Positions 27,942-38,700 of a stretch of 64,000 nucleotides of DNA are shown piece by piece (position 1 is the stretch's first letter; each line of letters starts with the position of its first letter). Location of the stretch: the NCBI RefSeq assembly GCF_016785095.1, contig NZ_JAEKJB010000009.1:186001-250000 (forward strand), given 5' to 3'. Both the position numbers and the translations under genes were made by a program. The DNA comes from Alloalcanivorax marinus. Lineage in GTDB: Bacteria; Pseudomonadota; Gammaproteobacteria; Pseudomonadales; Alcanivoracaceae. The notes beneath the pieces were generated by a model. It saw nothing but the letters and a program-made list of their open reading frames with translations. It made no database searches and was not told where the DNA came from.

Positions 27942-28562
27942 ATGCGCGTCAGTAAGGCACGGGCCGCCGCCAATCGGGAACGCATCGTCGAGGAAGCCGC
28001 CCGGCTGTTCCGGGAACGGGGTTTCGACGGCGTCGGAGTGGCCGCCCTGATGAAACAGGCCGGGCTCACCCACGGCGGCTTCTATGGTCACTTCGACTCC
28101 AAGGAGCAACTGATGGCCGAAGCCTGTGAACACGCCATCAACACCGCCGGCCAGGGCTGGGACGAAGCCCGCGAGCGACACGGCGCGCTCTCCATGGACA
28201 CCGTCGCCGACCGTTACCTGTCCCGCGCCCACCGGGACCATCCCGGCGCCGGCTGCGTGGTGGCCGCCCTGGCCAGCGACGCCCCACGCCAGAGCGCGCC
28301 AGTGCGCGCCGCCATGACCGGCAGCGTGCGGCGCCTCATCGCCCTGGTGGAAAGCGCCCTGCCCGGTCACCGGGCAGCGCGCAAGCGGCGCCAGGCCCTG
28401 GCCGCCACCGCCGCCATGGTCGGCGGCCTGATCCTGGCCCGCGCCGTGGACGACGACGCCCTCTCCAACGAATTCCTCCAGGCGGTGGCCGCCGAACTGC
28501 CCGGCGCCCGAGCATCCGCCTCAACCCAACCTGAAGCAAACCATTCCAAGGAAACCCAATGA
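27942..28562 (+). CDS. TetR-family transcriptional regulator
   Basis: A 206-aa regulator. The N-terminal helix-turn-helix reads NRERIVEEAARLFRERGFDG, VGVAALMKQAGLTHGGFYGHF. The C-terminal ligand domain includes GAGCVVAALASDAPRQS, a form common in regulators of the YcdC/AcrR-like branch. ATG 27942 is preceded by AGGAGA. It overlaps the downstream thioesterase gene by 4 bases, so both share a transcript and probably autoregulation. Confidence 0.88.
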   Translation: MRVSKARAAANRERIVEEAARLFRERGFDGVGVAALMKQAGLTHGGFYGHFDSKEQLMAEACEHAINTAGQGWDEARERHGALSMDTVADRYLSRAHRDHPGAGCVVAALASDAPRQSAPVRAAMTGSVRRLIALVESALPGHRAARKRRQALAATAAMVGGLILARAVDDDALSNEFLQAVAAELPGARASASTQPEANHSKETQ

Positions 28563-28990
28563 GCAATCTCGCGGAAATGACCGGCCTGCAAGCCCTGCAA
28601 TACGCCCTGGACAATGACGACCGTCCGGGCATCGGCCGCACCATGGAATTCACCCTGGTCGAACTGGAAGAAGGCCGGGTGGTGTTCGAAGGCACGCCCT
28701 CGGAAAAGGTCTACAACCCCATCGGCACCGTCCACGGTGGTTACGCCGCCACCCTGCTGGATTCGGCCTGCGGCTGCGCCGTGCACTCCACCCTCGCCGC
28801 CGGCCAGGGCTACAGCACCGCCGAACTGAAAGTCGCCTATCACAAGGCCATGACCAAGAACACCGGACCGGTCCGCGCCGAAGGCAAGATCCTCTCCCGA
28901 GGCCGCCGGCTGGCCTTCACCGAAGCCCGCCTCACCGGCGCCGACGGCACCCTCTACGCCAGCGCCACCTCCACGCTGATTCTGCTCTAA
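28559..28990 (+). CDS. PaaI-family thioesterase
   Basis: A 143-aa hotdog-fold protein with catalytic-type NPIGTVHGGYAATLLDSACG. It is probably an acyl-CoA or aryl-CoA thioesterase acting on a compound sensed by the TetR protein encoded just upstream. The start overlaps the TetR stop (ATGA). The substrate cannot be read from the sequence. Confidence 0.87.
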   Translation: MSNLAEMTGLQALQYALDNDDRPGIGRTMEFTLVELEEGRVVFEGTPSEKVYNPIGTVHGGYAATLLDSACGCAVHSTLAAGQGYSTAELKVAYHKAMTKNTGPVRAEGKILSRGRRLAFTEARLTGADGTLYASATSTLILL

Positions 28991-29338
28991 CCCGCCACCA
29001 AGCTTCACCTCCGGTGATCCACCCCCAGCGCCGGCGACGCTCTCCCCGCCCGGCGCCTTCGGATCACCGGACTTTTTCTAAAGCGACAGCGACCCGGCTG
29101 TGTGTAGTAATGGTATGTCTAGTGATGGTATTCCCCTGACAGTCCACCGCGCCCAAAAGCCATGACCAGATCCCACTGAGCGGTTAAAGCAAGCATTACA
29201 AAAGCAGCATCACAACCGGCACGACTAAAACCGTTCTCCAGAAAAGCATTACCAGTCAAAACCATCACAATACAACCTGGCTCCAGGTCAAGCTATATCC
29301 CCCGCCGCAAAGATAATCATTGAAAATATCGCCACTCA
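28991..29338. other. AT-rich stretch without a recognisable gene
   Basis: I see no convincing coding region on either strand. Composition falls from GC-rich to clearly AT-rich at about 29.1 kb. A 15-bp imperfect direct repeat (TAGTAATGGTATGTC / TAGTGATGGTATTCC) lies at 29105-29134. The stretch borders the immunity-like gene and may be remnant DNA from earlier cassette exchange. Confidence 0.5.
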
Positions 29339-29614
29339 TTATCGCCCCACCCACCCGAAAAGCACGAACACACTACTCAAAAAAATTGTCACCCAGAAAA
29401 CCCCCACCCCCAATGGCCTCCAGTTTATATTATTTTCAATATATGACTCGTAATCATCCGAATCCCTCAACTCCCAAAAATACATACCAAAAACCAGCAC
29501 ACCGACACCACCAGAAAACCATAAAAAAACAGCCCCCATACCTCGCGCATCATACGCGCTCGACATCAAAATAACCGACAACAAACCATACACACACATT
29601 TTTGCCAATATCAT
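29339..29614 (-). CDS. Small membrane protein, candidate immunity protein
   Basis: A 91-aa protein with about three membrane segments: near residues 7-20, GAVFLWFSGGVGVLVFGMYF and GVFWVTIFLSSVFVLFG. The second and third are separated by an acidic loop (ELRDSDDYESYIE). I do not recognise a named family. It starts 4 nt after the stop of the transglutaminase-like gene, with GAAGG as ribosome binding site inside that gene's end. Base composition is far more AT-rich than the window average. Position, size and topology fit an immunity protein against a membrane-acting toxin domain, but this is inference. It could also be an unrelated small membrane protein. Confidence 0.65.
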   Translation of the reverse strand: MILAKMCVYGLLSVILMSSAYDARGMGAVFLWFSGGVGVLVFGMYFWELRDSDDYESYIENNINWRPLGVGVFWVTIFLSSVFVLFGWVGR

Positions 29615-29618
29615 AAAA

Positions 29619-32600
29619 TCAGCCTTCGCACGCAGACTCCTTGATCATCCGTCCAAACATCAAACCAGCAATAGAAGCCATAATGGCTGGCACAATACTA
29701 AGCATAACCGCACCAACTGCAAATATGGCAAAAATAGACGAAAAGACAATCGCAAGCATTGCCGTATAGATGAACATCGTTATCGCAATAAAGGCGGAAA
29801 CACCCCAGCCACAGCTTGACAGATTCGAGAAAAAGTCGACCAGAACACCAAGCCCTCCTAACGCTTTTCCGGCAACCCCGGCCCAACCCGCCTTTATTTC
29901 AGATACCAGAGTCCCGACCAATGCAAGCAAGGTGGAAAGGTATTCATCGATGAGATCCCCACCATTCTCACCGCTAGCGATCAGATACGCCCCCGCGCCG
30001 GTATCTGGGTCAAGCACGGTATAGCCCACGGAGGCACGACCGTGAAAATTGACCGGTCGTTCATGGGCGGTCACCTCCTTACCGGCAAGAACGGCGTTGC
30101 GGATATCAGCTTCCTCAGCGAGGCCCAAATCAAGGGCAGCCAGGGCCTGGTTGAGGTTCTTCCGAGTGATGGTCCAGATTTTCTGCCCTTCGGCTGTGGC
30201 AAGTTGTAGCGCCTTGACCGCGCTGATGCCATGGGCGGAATTATCTTCGGTGCTGTACATTTGCTCCGGCAATGAATGCTCCATGGCGGAGAGGCGTGCG
30301 CCAATCGCCAGGTTTCTAGCTATCCAACGCTTGCGATCATTATCCTTATCCACCTGGATGGCGAGGACGTTATCCACATCCATGGTAAGACCGCCAGCCG
30401 TAACGTTTCTTGGTATGCCGAACCAGTAGCGCGGCTGCAGACTGGTTTTAAATAAGCCGTAACTAGGCGCCCGGTACCCAACACTATTCATCTGACGCTC
30501 ATTGATACGGTCCTGCATGTCGTTAAATGCAAAGTAGCTCAGAATGGTGCTGTAAAGCATATCCCCAACCAATTGCTGTTTGGTGAGGCCGCTGTATTCC
30601 TCGTCCTCTAGCTTAGCCTGGGTGGTTTCGAGGTCGGTCTGCAGCTTTTCCGCCGCCGGCCCGCTTATGCCTTGCAGATCCAGAGCAAGCGCGCGGAATT
30701 CACCGGCGATGGGCTTGTTCTCGGAGGTGTCCCATCCGCGACCCGGTTGCCAATAGCCCATTTCAGAGGCGAGGCCCGAGCCCATGGCCAGTTCTTGTTC
30801 CGGGTTCGCAACGGTTTCCGATCCGATTGAGAATCGTGCTTTCAGATTGATGAGATGACCGGGCAGCGTGTCCGGAAGCTCGCCCGGGTCCAGCTCACCG
30901 TCCTCGTCGGCGTCGGGAAGATAGCTGGCCAGGGTGTCTTCATCCTCCTGGGTCGCCGGGGAGAAGGAGAGTGAGAGGCTTTTCCCCGCTAGGGCCACGG
31001 TGGGTTCTTCGATGGTCAGTAATTCAGAGCCCTTATAGCCGTTGGTGCTGGTATGCAGTCGGTACCTGAATTTCCAGCGCACTGAATCGGAGAGCTCGTT
31101 GGTCGTGAGTTGCCGCGTAACGAGGTCGTAGGGCAAAGACGCTGTCAGTTGTTGATGGATGACGTCCTTGATGGTCTTGGTGCCCAGTACCTCGCCGACC
31201 GTGGCTTCCGGGGCCTGATTGTCGATGTACGCTTGTAACTCCGCGCGATAATCTTCCAGCCTTTCCTCGATGGCGGTGCCCGGCACACCCTGCACCCAGC
31301 CTTCCTCTTCGTTGATGGTGCTTTCCTGTTCGATGGTGCGGGCCAGGCCTTCGGCGTCGAAGGGGACCTGGTCCTGCAGGTCCATGCCTTCGCTGTATTG
31401 GTACTGCTTGAAGCTGGCATCCATGGGTACCCAGGTATCACCGGTGCGGTGATCGGCGCCGCGGCTGGGGTGGAAGTCGATCCAGGCTTCCACCCAGATG
31501 TGTTCCAGTTCGAAGTGGCTGATCTGGCCTCCCCGGGTCAGGCCGGTGTTGGGGATGCCACCCTGCCCCATCAAGTTGCCGGCGGCGCTGGGCACGTTGA
31601 CGCCGCCAACCCAGTTCATGACCTGGTCGGCGGGGATGCGCACGGTGCCCATGGCGTAGCGGGCCGGGATATCGGAGGCGCGCAGCAAGGCGATGAGCAG
31701 GCTGGCGGTGTCGAAGGCATTGCCTTTACCCAGTTCCAGGGTGTACTCGGCGCCTTGAATGGAGCCGTAGCTGGGGATGAACTCGATGTTGTTGCGCACC
31801 CATTGGTAGATGCGAACCGGGTCGTGGTCGAGTTCGGCGGCTTTGGCCTGCATGGCCGGCGTTTGCGGCGCGTCCAGGGTAGCGGCCAGGGCCTCGTCCG
31901 TGGGGGCGCCCGGCGCCACGCTCAGGGCGGCGTTGTTATTCAGGCTGGCGAGTTCAAGCCCTTGCTCAAATAGCGGCAAACCAGTGCGCTGGCTAAGGGC
32001 CTCGGCGGAACGCGCCGGGGTCGGCGTCTTGTCCGGGTCCGGGGTGCGCCAGGGCAGTTTGTTCGGGTCGAAGGGGTCGCGGGGCTTGTCCAGGGTGAAA
32101 CGGTCCATGAAGTCGACCAACGCCGCCATGGCCTCTTCCTGCTCTTCGAGCGAACCGGAATCGAGGGCCTGATCCAGCGTTTCCCGCATGGTGGCATAAG
32201 CCTGTTGGTATTCTTCGCGGGCGCGATCATTGCGGTCGAGAATACGCCGCGGCAGATCCTTCTTGCGCAGATGCGCCTCGGTTTCATCGAAGGAGGCCAG
32301 GGCTTGCTCGTGCAGGTTGGCCGCCCGCTGTGATAGCCATTGAAGACGAGGCAGCGCCTCGGCGGGCGCCTGTTCGATACCAAACAGCGAACGGGCCTTG
32401 CCCAGGAACCCCTGATTTTGTTCGGCGAGGGTATCCGCCATCATAGAGCGCCCGTCCCTGGCTTCCTGGCGGATACCAAGGAGAACCTGCTCCAGGGACT
32501 GATGGCGTGCCTCCCAGCTGGCTTGCGCCTGCGCTTCTTTCTGGCGTCCCACTTCCACGGCCACCGCCCAGGAGGGCCAGATCACCGCGTTAAGCAGCAT

Positions 32601-32714
32601 CATCACCGCGACCAGAGCGGTGGTTCGACAGAACCGCCGAGCGTATCGCATCCGCTCCATGGCTGGCGTCGCGTGGCTTTCGGAACTGTTGCGATCCGTC
32701 ATCGTGGTGTTCAT
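29619..32714 (-). CDS. Exported transglutaminase-like (catalytic Cys missing) protein with hydrophobic C-terminal toxin-like domain
   Basis: A 1031-aa protein from ATG 32714 (AAGGA upstream); an ATG at 32729 is possible. Residues ~25-52 form a signal or membrane anchor (TTALVAVMMLLNAVIWPSWA). A charged helical region follows. Residues ~290-440 form a transglutaminase-like core: the nucleophile position in GKGNAFDTASLL is Ala333 instead of Cys, while His405 (LEHIWVEAW) and Asp432 (WVPMDASFK) remain. A long middle region follows. At 902-918 comes DPDTGAGAY...GENGG, a motif I recall as preceding variable C-termini in related large proteins. The last ~110 residues are AT-rich in DNA and hydrophobic, with two or more membrane segments. 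The gene lies 23 bp after the 2077-aa gene and 4 bp before the immunity-like gene. Confidence 0.75.
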   Translation of the reverse strand: MNTTMTDRNSSESHATPAMERMRYARRFCRTTALVAVMMLLNAVIWPSWAVAVEVGRQKEAQAQASWEARHQSLEQVLLGIRQEARDGRSMMADTLAEQNQGFLGKARSLFGIEQAPAEALPRLQWLSQRAANLHEQALASFDETEAHLRKKDLPRRILDRNDRAREEYQQAYATMRETLDQALDSGSLEEQEEAMAALVDFMDRFTLDKPRDPFDPNKLPWRTPDPDKTPTPARSAEALSQRTGLPLFEQGLELASLNNNAALSVAPGAPTDEALAATLDAPQTPAMQAKAAELDHDPVRIYQWVRNNIEFIPSYGSIQGAEYTLELGKGNAFDTASLLIALLRASDIPARYAMGTVRIPADQVMNWVGGVNVPSAAGNLMGQGGIPNTGLTRGGQISHFELEHIWVEAWIDFHPSRGADHRTGDTWVPMDASFKQYQYSEGMDLQDQVPFDAEGLARTIEQESTINEEEGWVQGVPGTAIEERLEDYRAELQAYIDNQAPEATVGEVLGTKTIKDVIHQQLTASLPYDLVTRQLTTNELSDSVRWKFRYRLHTSTNGYKGSELLTIEEPTVALAGKSLSLSFSPATQEDEDTLASYLPDADEDGELDPGELPDTLPGHLINLKARFSIGSETVANPEQELAMGSGLASEMGYWQPGRGWDTSENKPIAGEFRALALDLQGISGPAAEKLQTDLETTQAKLEDEEYSGLTKQQLVGDMLYSTILSYFAFNDMQDRINERQMNSVGYRAPSYGLFKTSLQPRYWFGIPRNVTAGGLTMDVDNVLAIQVDKDNDRKRWIARNLAIGARLSAMEHSLPEQMYSTEDNSAHGISAVKALQLATAEGQKIWTITRKNLNQALAALDLGLAEEADIRNAVLAGKEVTAHERPVNFHGRASVGYTVLDPDTGAGAYLIASGENGGDLIDEYLSTLLALVGTLVSEIKAGWAGVAGKALGGLGVLVDFFSNLSSCGWGVSAFIAITMFIYTAMLAIVFSSIFAIFAVGAVMLSIVPAIMASIAGLMFGRMIKESACEG

Positions 32715-32737
32715 TTGTCGTCCTTGCATGATTCCCC

Positions 32738-35700
32738 CTAGTTCCCTTCCTTGTTGAGAGCCCAGATCACCCAGTCCAGGCGACGTCGCAATTCATCGGC
32801 ATCCCGGTGCCGGGATGCCTGCAACGACGTGGTGGCTTTAAGCGCCAGTTTGATCGCATCCCCGGTTCGGCCATGCTCCCGGGCGTGGCCGGCTTGATGC
32901 AGGCTCAGCGCCGCGTGTTTCAGAGCCAGGTCCCAGGGTGCTTGCCAGAGCGCCTGACGAACCGAGGATTCAATCGCTGGCAGGGTCTCGGGGGCGTCCG
33001 CGCGCAGTTCGATGCGCAGGGCCTCTTCAAAGGTCTTGGCGGCACCGCTTGGCGCGCTCGCTTGCAACGTTGCGGAAAGGTCGCTCACGCCCTGCCGATA
33101 ATCCGGGCGTACCCAGGCACGCAGGGAGCGCGTTTCTCTCTCCGCCAGCTCGAATTGCCAGACCGGTTGGCCATTGCCGGTTCGCGGCAGCGTCGTCAGT
33201 ACCTCGCCGCCGTCTTCCAGCGTCAGGCGCGCTTCCACGGCCACCGCCGGCCCGTTGTTCTCCACCGTCAGGGTGACCGGCACCACGGCGCCGGAGCGCG
33301 TGATGGTCAGGTCGGTTTCGGTGAAGGCGAGCATGCCGTCGAGCAACTCGGCATAGCGCTGCGTGGAGGGCTCGGCGGTGCCTTCCGCGGCGAGGTCGAA
33401 GCCGGCGAACACGGTCCGGCCCTGGCCGTAATCCCGATACGTCACCGCCGGATGCTCGACGGGGTACAACGGGCAGTGACGGCCACGGCCATGGCCGCCG
33501 CCCAGACGCAGGTTCTGGTAATGACCGGCCACGTGGCTGTTCCCGCGATGCACCAGCGCCAGCTCACGGTTGAGAGCAAACGGCAGGACACCGGCATCGC
33601 CCAGCGGCGAGCGCTCCATCAACACGCCGTCGGCGTAATCGCCCTGGCGCGGCTCATGATGGTGGTGCCAGCCGAACCCGTGCCGTTCACGGTGAGGTTG
33701 GATACCCAAGGCTTCATGCAGCGGGCGGGCCTCGGGCAGATTGCCGGCGGCGTAAACCAGCCCTTCGCCACGATTCACCGCCTCCCGGAGTTGTTTGGCG
33801 GTCCAGTGCTCCACCGGTATACGGTCAGCCAACAGCAGGTATTGTTGATAATCGCCAGAGCGTACCGCCGCTCCGAAGGCATCCAGGGAGTCCACCAGGG
33901 TGTAATCCCGCTCGGCCAGGGTGTCATCAAGCCATTGGCGTTGCGCGGCGATCACGGGCACTTCCGGCTCACCGCCGTCCCGGCGCAATTTTTCCACCAG
34001 CTCCACCTCGGTGACCTTGAAATCGCCCAGCACGTCACCCGGTCGCGGAGGCTCACCGCATTCAAAGTGAACTTCGCCACTATCCAGGTCTTTGTGCAGG
34101 AACAGGAAGGCCGGATAGAACGCTTTAAGGGAATAGTCACCGTCGACCAGACCCTCGCCTTGCAGCCGTACCGTCAACCGCTCCCGGTCAAGATCCATCA
34201 AAGTAAGATCCACATTGTGGCCATCACCATGGTTCACCGGACCATCGAAGAAACGGGGCGTGGCGGACTCCATGTCCTCTATCCGGAAATGCCGACCGAG
34301 CACCTTGGCGTGAACCAGAGCGAAGGGCGACAAGGTCTCCGGGAAAACGGCTTCGAGAGTCAGGGTCCTGACCGCCATGCAGGTGGACACCTTCTTATCC
34401 ACCAACACCAGCAGGCGGGGGCCACCACTCAGGCTAAGGCCGGCCTCCAGGGACACGGGCGGTTCGGTGATCTGGAAGGTGGCGTTGCCGAGATCCCGGC
34501 TTTCGCCGTCGTGGGCGACCTGAAGCACGCAGGCGTGGCGGGTAAGATTGAACCCGGCGGTGCTGAAGGTATCCGTGAAGGTCCTTTCCTCACCAGGCGC
34601 CAGGGTCACCGTGGCGTCTTCATCCGCAAGCTCGATCTGGTTATCCAGGTCGACACGCGCCCGCCGCACGCCGATGTCTTCCAGGACCTGTTCACCGCTG
34701 TTACGCAGTCGGAAGTGGCAGCTCTGGGCATCGCCCAGGAAGACCGACTCTGCTTCGACGGAGACACCGCCCTGCAAGGCACGGAGCGGATCGGCGGCGA
34801 CCGAGAAACCGGCCTGGTCCCGGGCGAGCACCTGGTCGTTACTGGCGAACAGGGTACCGGTTACCGCGTAGTCACCGACCGGAAGGTCAGCCAGAGTAAG
34901 CCGGTCCGGCAGGGTCAGCACCTGGCCAATGGCCAGGCCGCTCAACGTGGTCTCCTCGCTCAGCACCACCTGCCCGTCAGGGCCGGCCACCACAAGGCGA
35001 TAACGGGGGGCCGGGATCGGTGTGCCGAGGCTGGTGTTGCTCAGCGAACTCTCGATCATCACGGTATCACCGAGACGGTATTCGGCCCGGTCCGCGCCAA
35101 CCCGGACCGCCGCCACCGGATCGAACGGGTCCCCCTCCTCGGTGATCCGGAAAGCGGCCTGGTCACTGTCCAGCAGACGGCCCGAGGCGTTATAGAGGTC
35201 GGCCACGGCCCGATAAGCACCGGTCAGCGTGACACCGGTATCCCATTCCTCGGTGTGTTGGTACTGCTGGCCGGCGGCCAGTTCGTCGACGGCGTGCTCT
35301 CCAAGGTCCGCCACCAACACCCCATTGGTATCCTCGATACGCAGCGTTACCCGATAGTCGCCGGCCACCGCGCCGATATTGCCGACCAGAGCATCAATCC
35401 CTAGCAATTCCATGGGTGACGGCGCGCTGGACGACAGTCCCAGGGACACTTCACCCCGCTGCACGGTGACCGGGATGTTCACACCGTTGTTGCCGGTATT
35501 GCACTCCGACACGTTGCCGGCGATTTCAGCAGCGGCGCGCACGGTGCCATTGTGCAGGGCCGCCACCGGCACATCGTCCAGGCCGACGGTGCGGAAAGCG
35601 CCGGCTTCGATGCCTTCTTGCAACGTGACCTCTCCGATTACCTCGCCGGTGTTGGCGTCGCCGTCGAAGAACGTGACGGTAATGTCCTCGGTGATCGCCG

Positions 35701-38700
35701 CGGAGCCGGCGTTGCCGACCACTACTTCCACACTGACCGGTTCGCCGGTTCCGTGATCCACCAGTTTCAGGCCGCCCACGGTAAGATCGGGAATACGGGT
35801 TTCCTTGGCGATCTTGCCGGCGATGCCCTCAATGTATTCCTCGTAGCTGTCGACCATCAGCACGAAGCCACGGTCGCCGCCCACCGGTTCGGGGAAAACG
35901 ATGGCGTTGAGCAGGTTTTCGTTGGCGCCACTGCCCACGCCAATGGCATTGAGCACATCCACGCCGCCATCACGGGCGCGATTGGCGGCGGCCACGGCGG
36001 AGGATTGGCTGGACTGGCCGTCGGTGGAGACGTCAATCACTCGCAGCGCCGCCGCCGGCGTGGTCTGGGTGATGGTGTTGGCGGCGCCATCAATACACTG
36101 ATGGATGGAAGTGCCGCCGCCCATTTTCGGCACCGCCCGGATGGCATCCGCCAGATCGGCCACATTATCTTCCTCGACAAGCGTCGGGTTGATTTCCAGG
36201 CGATCCGAGCTGCTGAACTGCAGAAGGGAAAGCCGCACCGAACCGTCACGTGGCACGATATCCGGGTTCTCGATGGCCCGGGCCGTGCCTTCCAATTGCA
36301 GTTGGAACTCGGAACGGCTGACGCTGCCGGACGCATCCAGGCACAAGGCCAGATCCAGATACGGCTTCTGGTTGTTCACACACTCCCCGGCGGTACTTTC
36401 CAGATTGTTGGTCTCGGACAGTTCGGAGATCGCTTCATCGGCGTCAAGCATCACCGTGATCGGTGCATCGCGGAACGGGAGAGGCCCGTCCACGGCAATG
36501 GAGATCAGTCGGGTGGTATCCACATCAAGCGCCCCGTCGACGATCTGTTCCCCGAGCGCTACATCCGTGTCCGGGTCGAAGGCGCCATCGCGATCCCGGT
36601 CACTGAAGGCCAACACGCGGAAACTCTGATCCAGCGCCGTGTTACCGCGGTTAATGACCACCACGTCCAGATCGCCACTGGCCGCGAAGGTATCCGGGTC
36701 GGAAGAGAGGCCACCGGTCGCGGTGCTCTGTATGGCCAGATCCGGCAGCAGGGCATCGATACCGGGCGGCCGCATGCGCAGCTCGCCCATTTCCAGTACA
36801 CCGCCGGAAGCGATCAGGAAGGGAACCGAGAGATCCTGGTAATCGGTGAGCGACAGCACCAGAACATAGTCGTCCAGACGCAATCCAAGCACTTCGAAAC
36901 CGCCGTCCGGACCACTGAGAGCCTCGGCCACCACCGTGGATGAGGAGGCCCCCGATTTAACCTGGGCCAGCACGCCTTCCAGTGGCTCGCCGGTACGCAC
37001 ATCCACCACCCGGCCGGCGACACTGTTCACCGCCTCGTCCAGGGGAGTGAGTTCCACCTCGCCCACATCGCTGATGAAGCCGGCTTCCACCCGCGCCGTC
37101 GCGCTGACCGATGCATGGCCCGGGCCACTGATGATCAAACCGACGTCCCCCGCGCTCAGCGTATCGATGAGGAAGTGACCGTCGGCGTCGGTGACCTGGC
37201 TCTCGGAGCCGCCTTCGTACTCCACCCGGATTTCAGCGCCTTCGATACCTCGCCCGGTGATGCCGTCCACGACCACGCCACGGAAACCGCCGGGCAGGGA
37301 AACCGGCGGCTCGCCCACGGGGACAAGCCGTGGCGAGAATGACAAGGTATCGCCGTCGTCGGCTTGCGCCTGACCAGACACGGAGGCATAGCCATCGGCG
37401 TTGACGGTGAGCGCCACCTCCCCGGCGGGCAAGCTGGTCAGGCGATAATCGCCTTGTGCGTCCGTGCTCACGGATTTCGTGGTATCACCGACCCGGGCGC
37501 TAACCAGCGCGCCGGCCACCGCGTCACCGGAGGCCTGCGCCGTGACCCGGCCCTCCACGTTCACACCCAGCGTCACGGCGACACGCAAGGCCGGCGAGAA
37601 CACCAGGGTCTGCCCCGCCTGAATCTCGGCGCTGCCCACGGCAGTCCGATAACCCGGCGCGGAGGCGGTCACCGTGACCGGACCGGCGGCGATGTCACCG
37701 ATCACGTAGCGGCCGTCGGGGCCCGTGGTCACGGAGCGACCGGAGCCTCCCAACGTCAGGGTGGCGCCGGCCAGGGCGGCGCCGTCTTCGCTGGCGGTCA
37801 CCCGCCCGCGAAGAAGTCCGGTGGACACCGGTTCGCCGGTGTCGGGATCGGTTTGCCGTACGTCCAGAGCCAGACTGCCCAGATCCCGCTTGTCGCCGGT
37901 TTGCACCACGGTGTTGAGCACCAGGGTACCGTAGCCGGCCTTGCCCGCCTCGATCCGATACTGGCCGGTGGGCAGGTTCTCGAACAGAAAGGCGCCATCG
38001 GCGCCGGTCCGGGCTTCCCGGGTATCACTGCCGGAAAGACTTACCCGGCCATCCGCCAGGGGCTGGCCGGTTTGCGCGTCCACCAGACTGCCGGTGAGCC
38101 GGGTGAGATCCCGCGGAGGAAGCGATCCCAGCGCCAATACCCGAAGGGCCAGCGCGGTGGCGTGGACATCGCCATCGAAATCCCCGGCGGGATTCTGACG
38201 GTTCGCCAGAGCCTGTAACGCCGGTTCATAGGGGGAACGATCCACGGCCCGGGACAAAAGGGCGATCAAGGCCAGCGCCGATTGTTCGGTATCCGCCCAC
38301 AGGTCTCCGACACGCTCACCGAGCAAAAACGACTGGGCCGCGTCGAGCGCGGCGGCCACCTGGTACTGGTTGCGGTATAGCCAGAGCGCATGCATGGCCA
38401 GGGCGGTGGTCTGCACCTGGGCATTCTCACCGTCCAGTGCCCAGCCGCCGCTGTCGAGCTGGCTGTCGAGAAGGTATTGAAGCGAATACGCCGCGGGCTC
38501 CTGGGTCACGCCCAGCCGGTGCAAGGCCCGCAAGGCGAAGGCGGTACTGACCGCGTCGGCATCGTGGCCGGGAAACGCGCCAAAACCGGAATAGGCACGT
38601 TGCCTGGCCATCAGCGCCTGCCGATCGGCATTGAAATCCAGCCCCAGAGCGTGCGAAGCGATCAGGCGCCGGGCCAGATTCTCGGCGCTCCGGTCCGGCG

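Noticed and set aside
29320..29574. Plus-strand 84-codon frame in the AT-rich stretch
   Set aside because: It is a Pro/Lys/His-rich low-complexity shadow of the minus-strand membrane protein and has no ribosome binding site.
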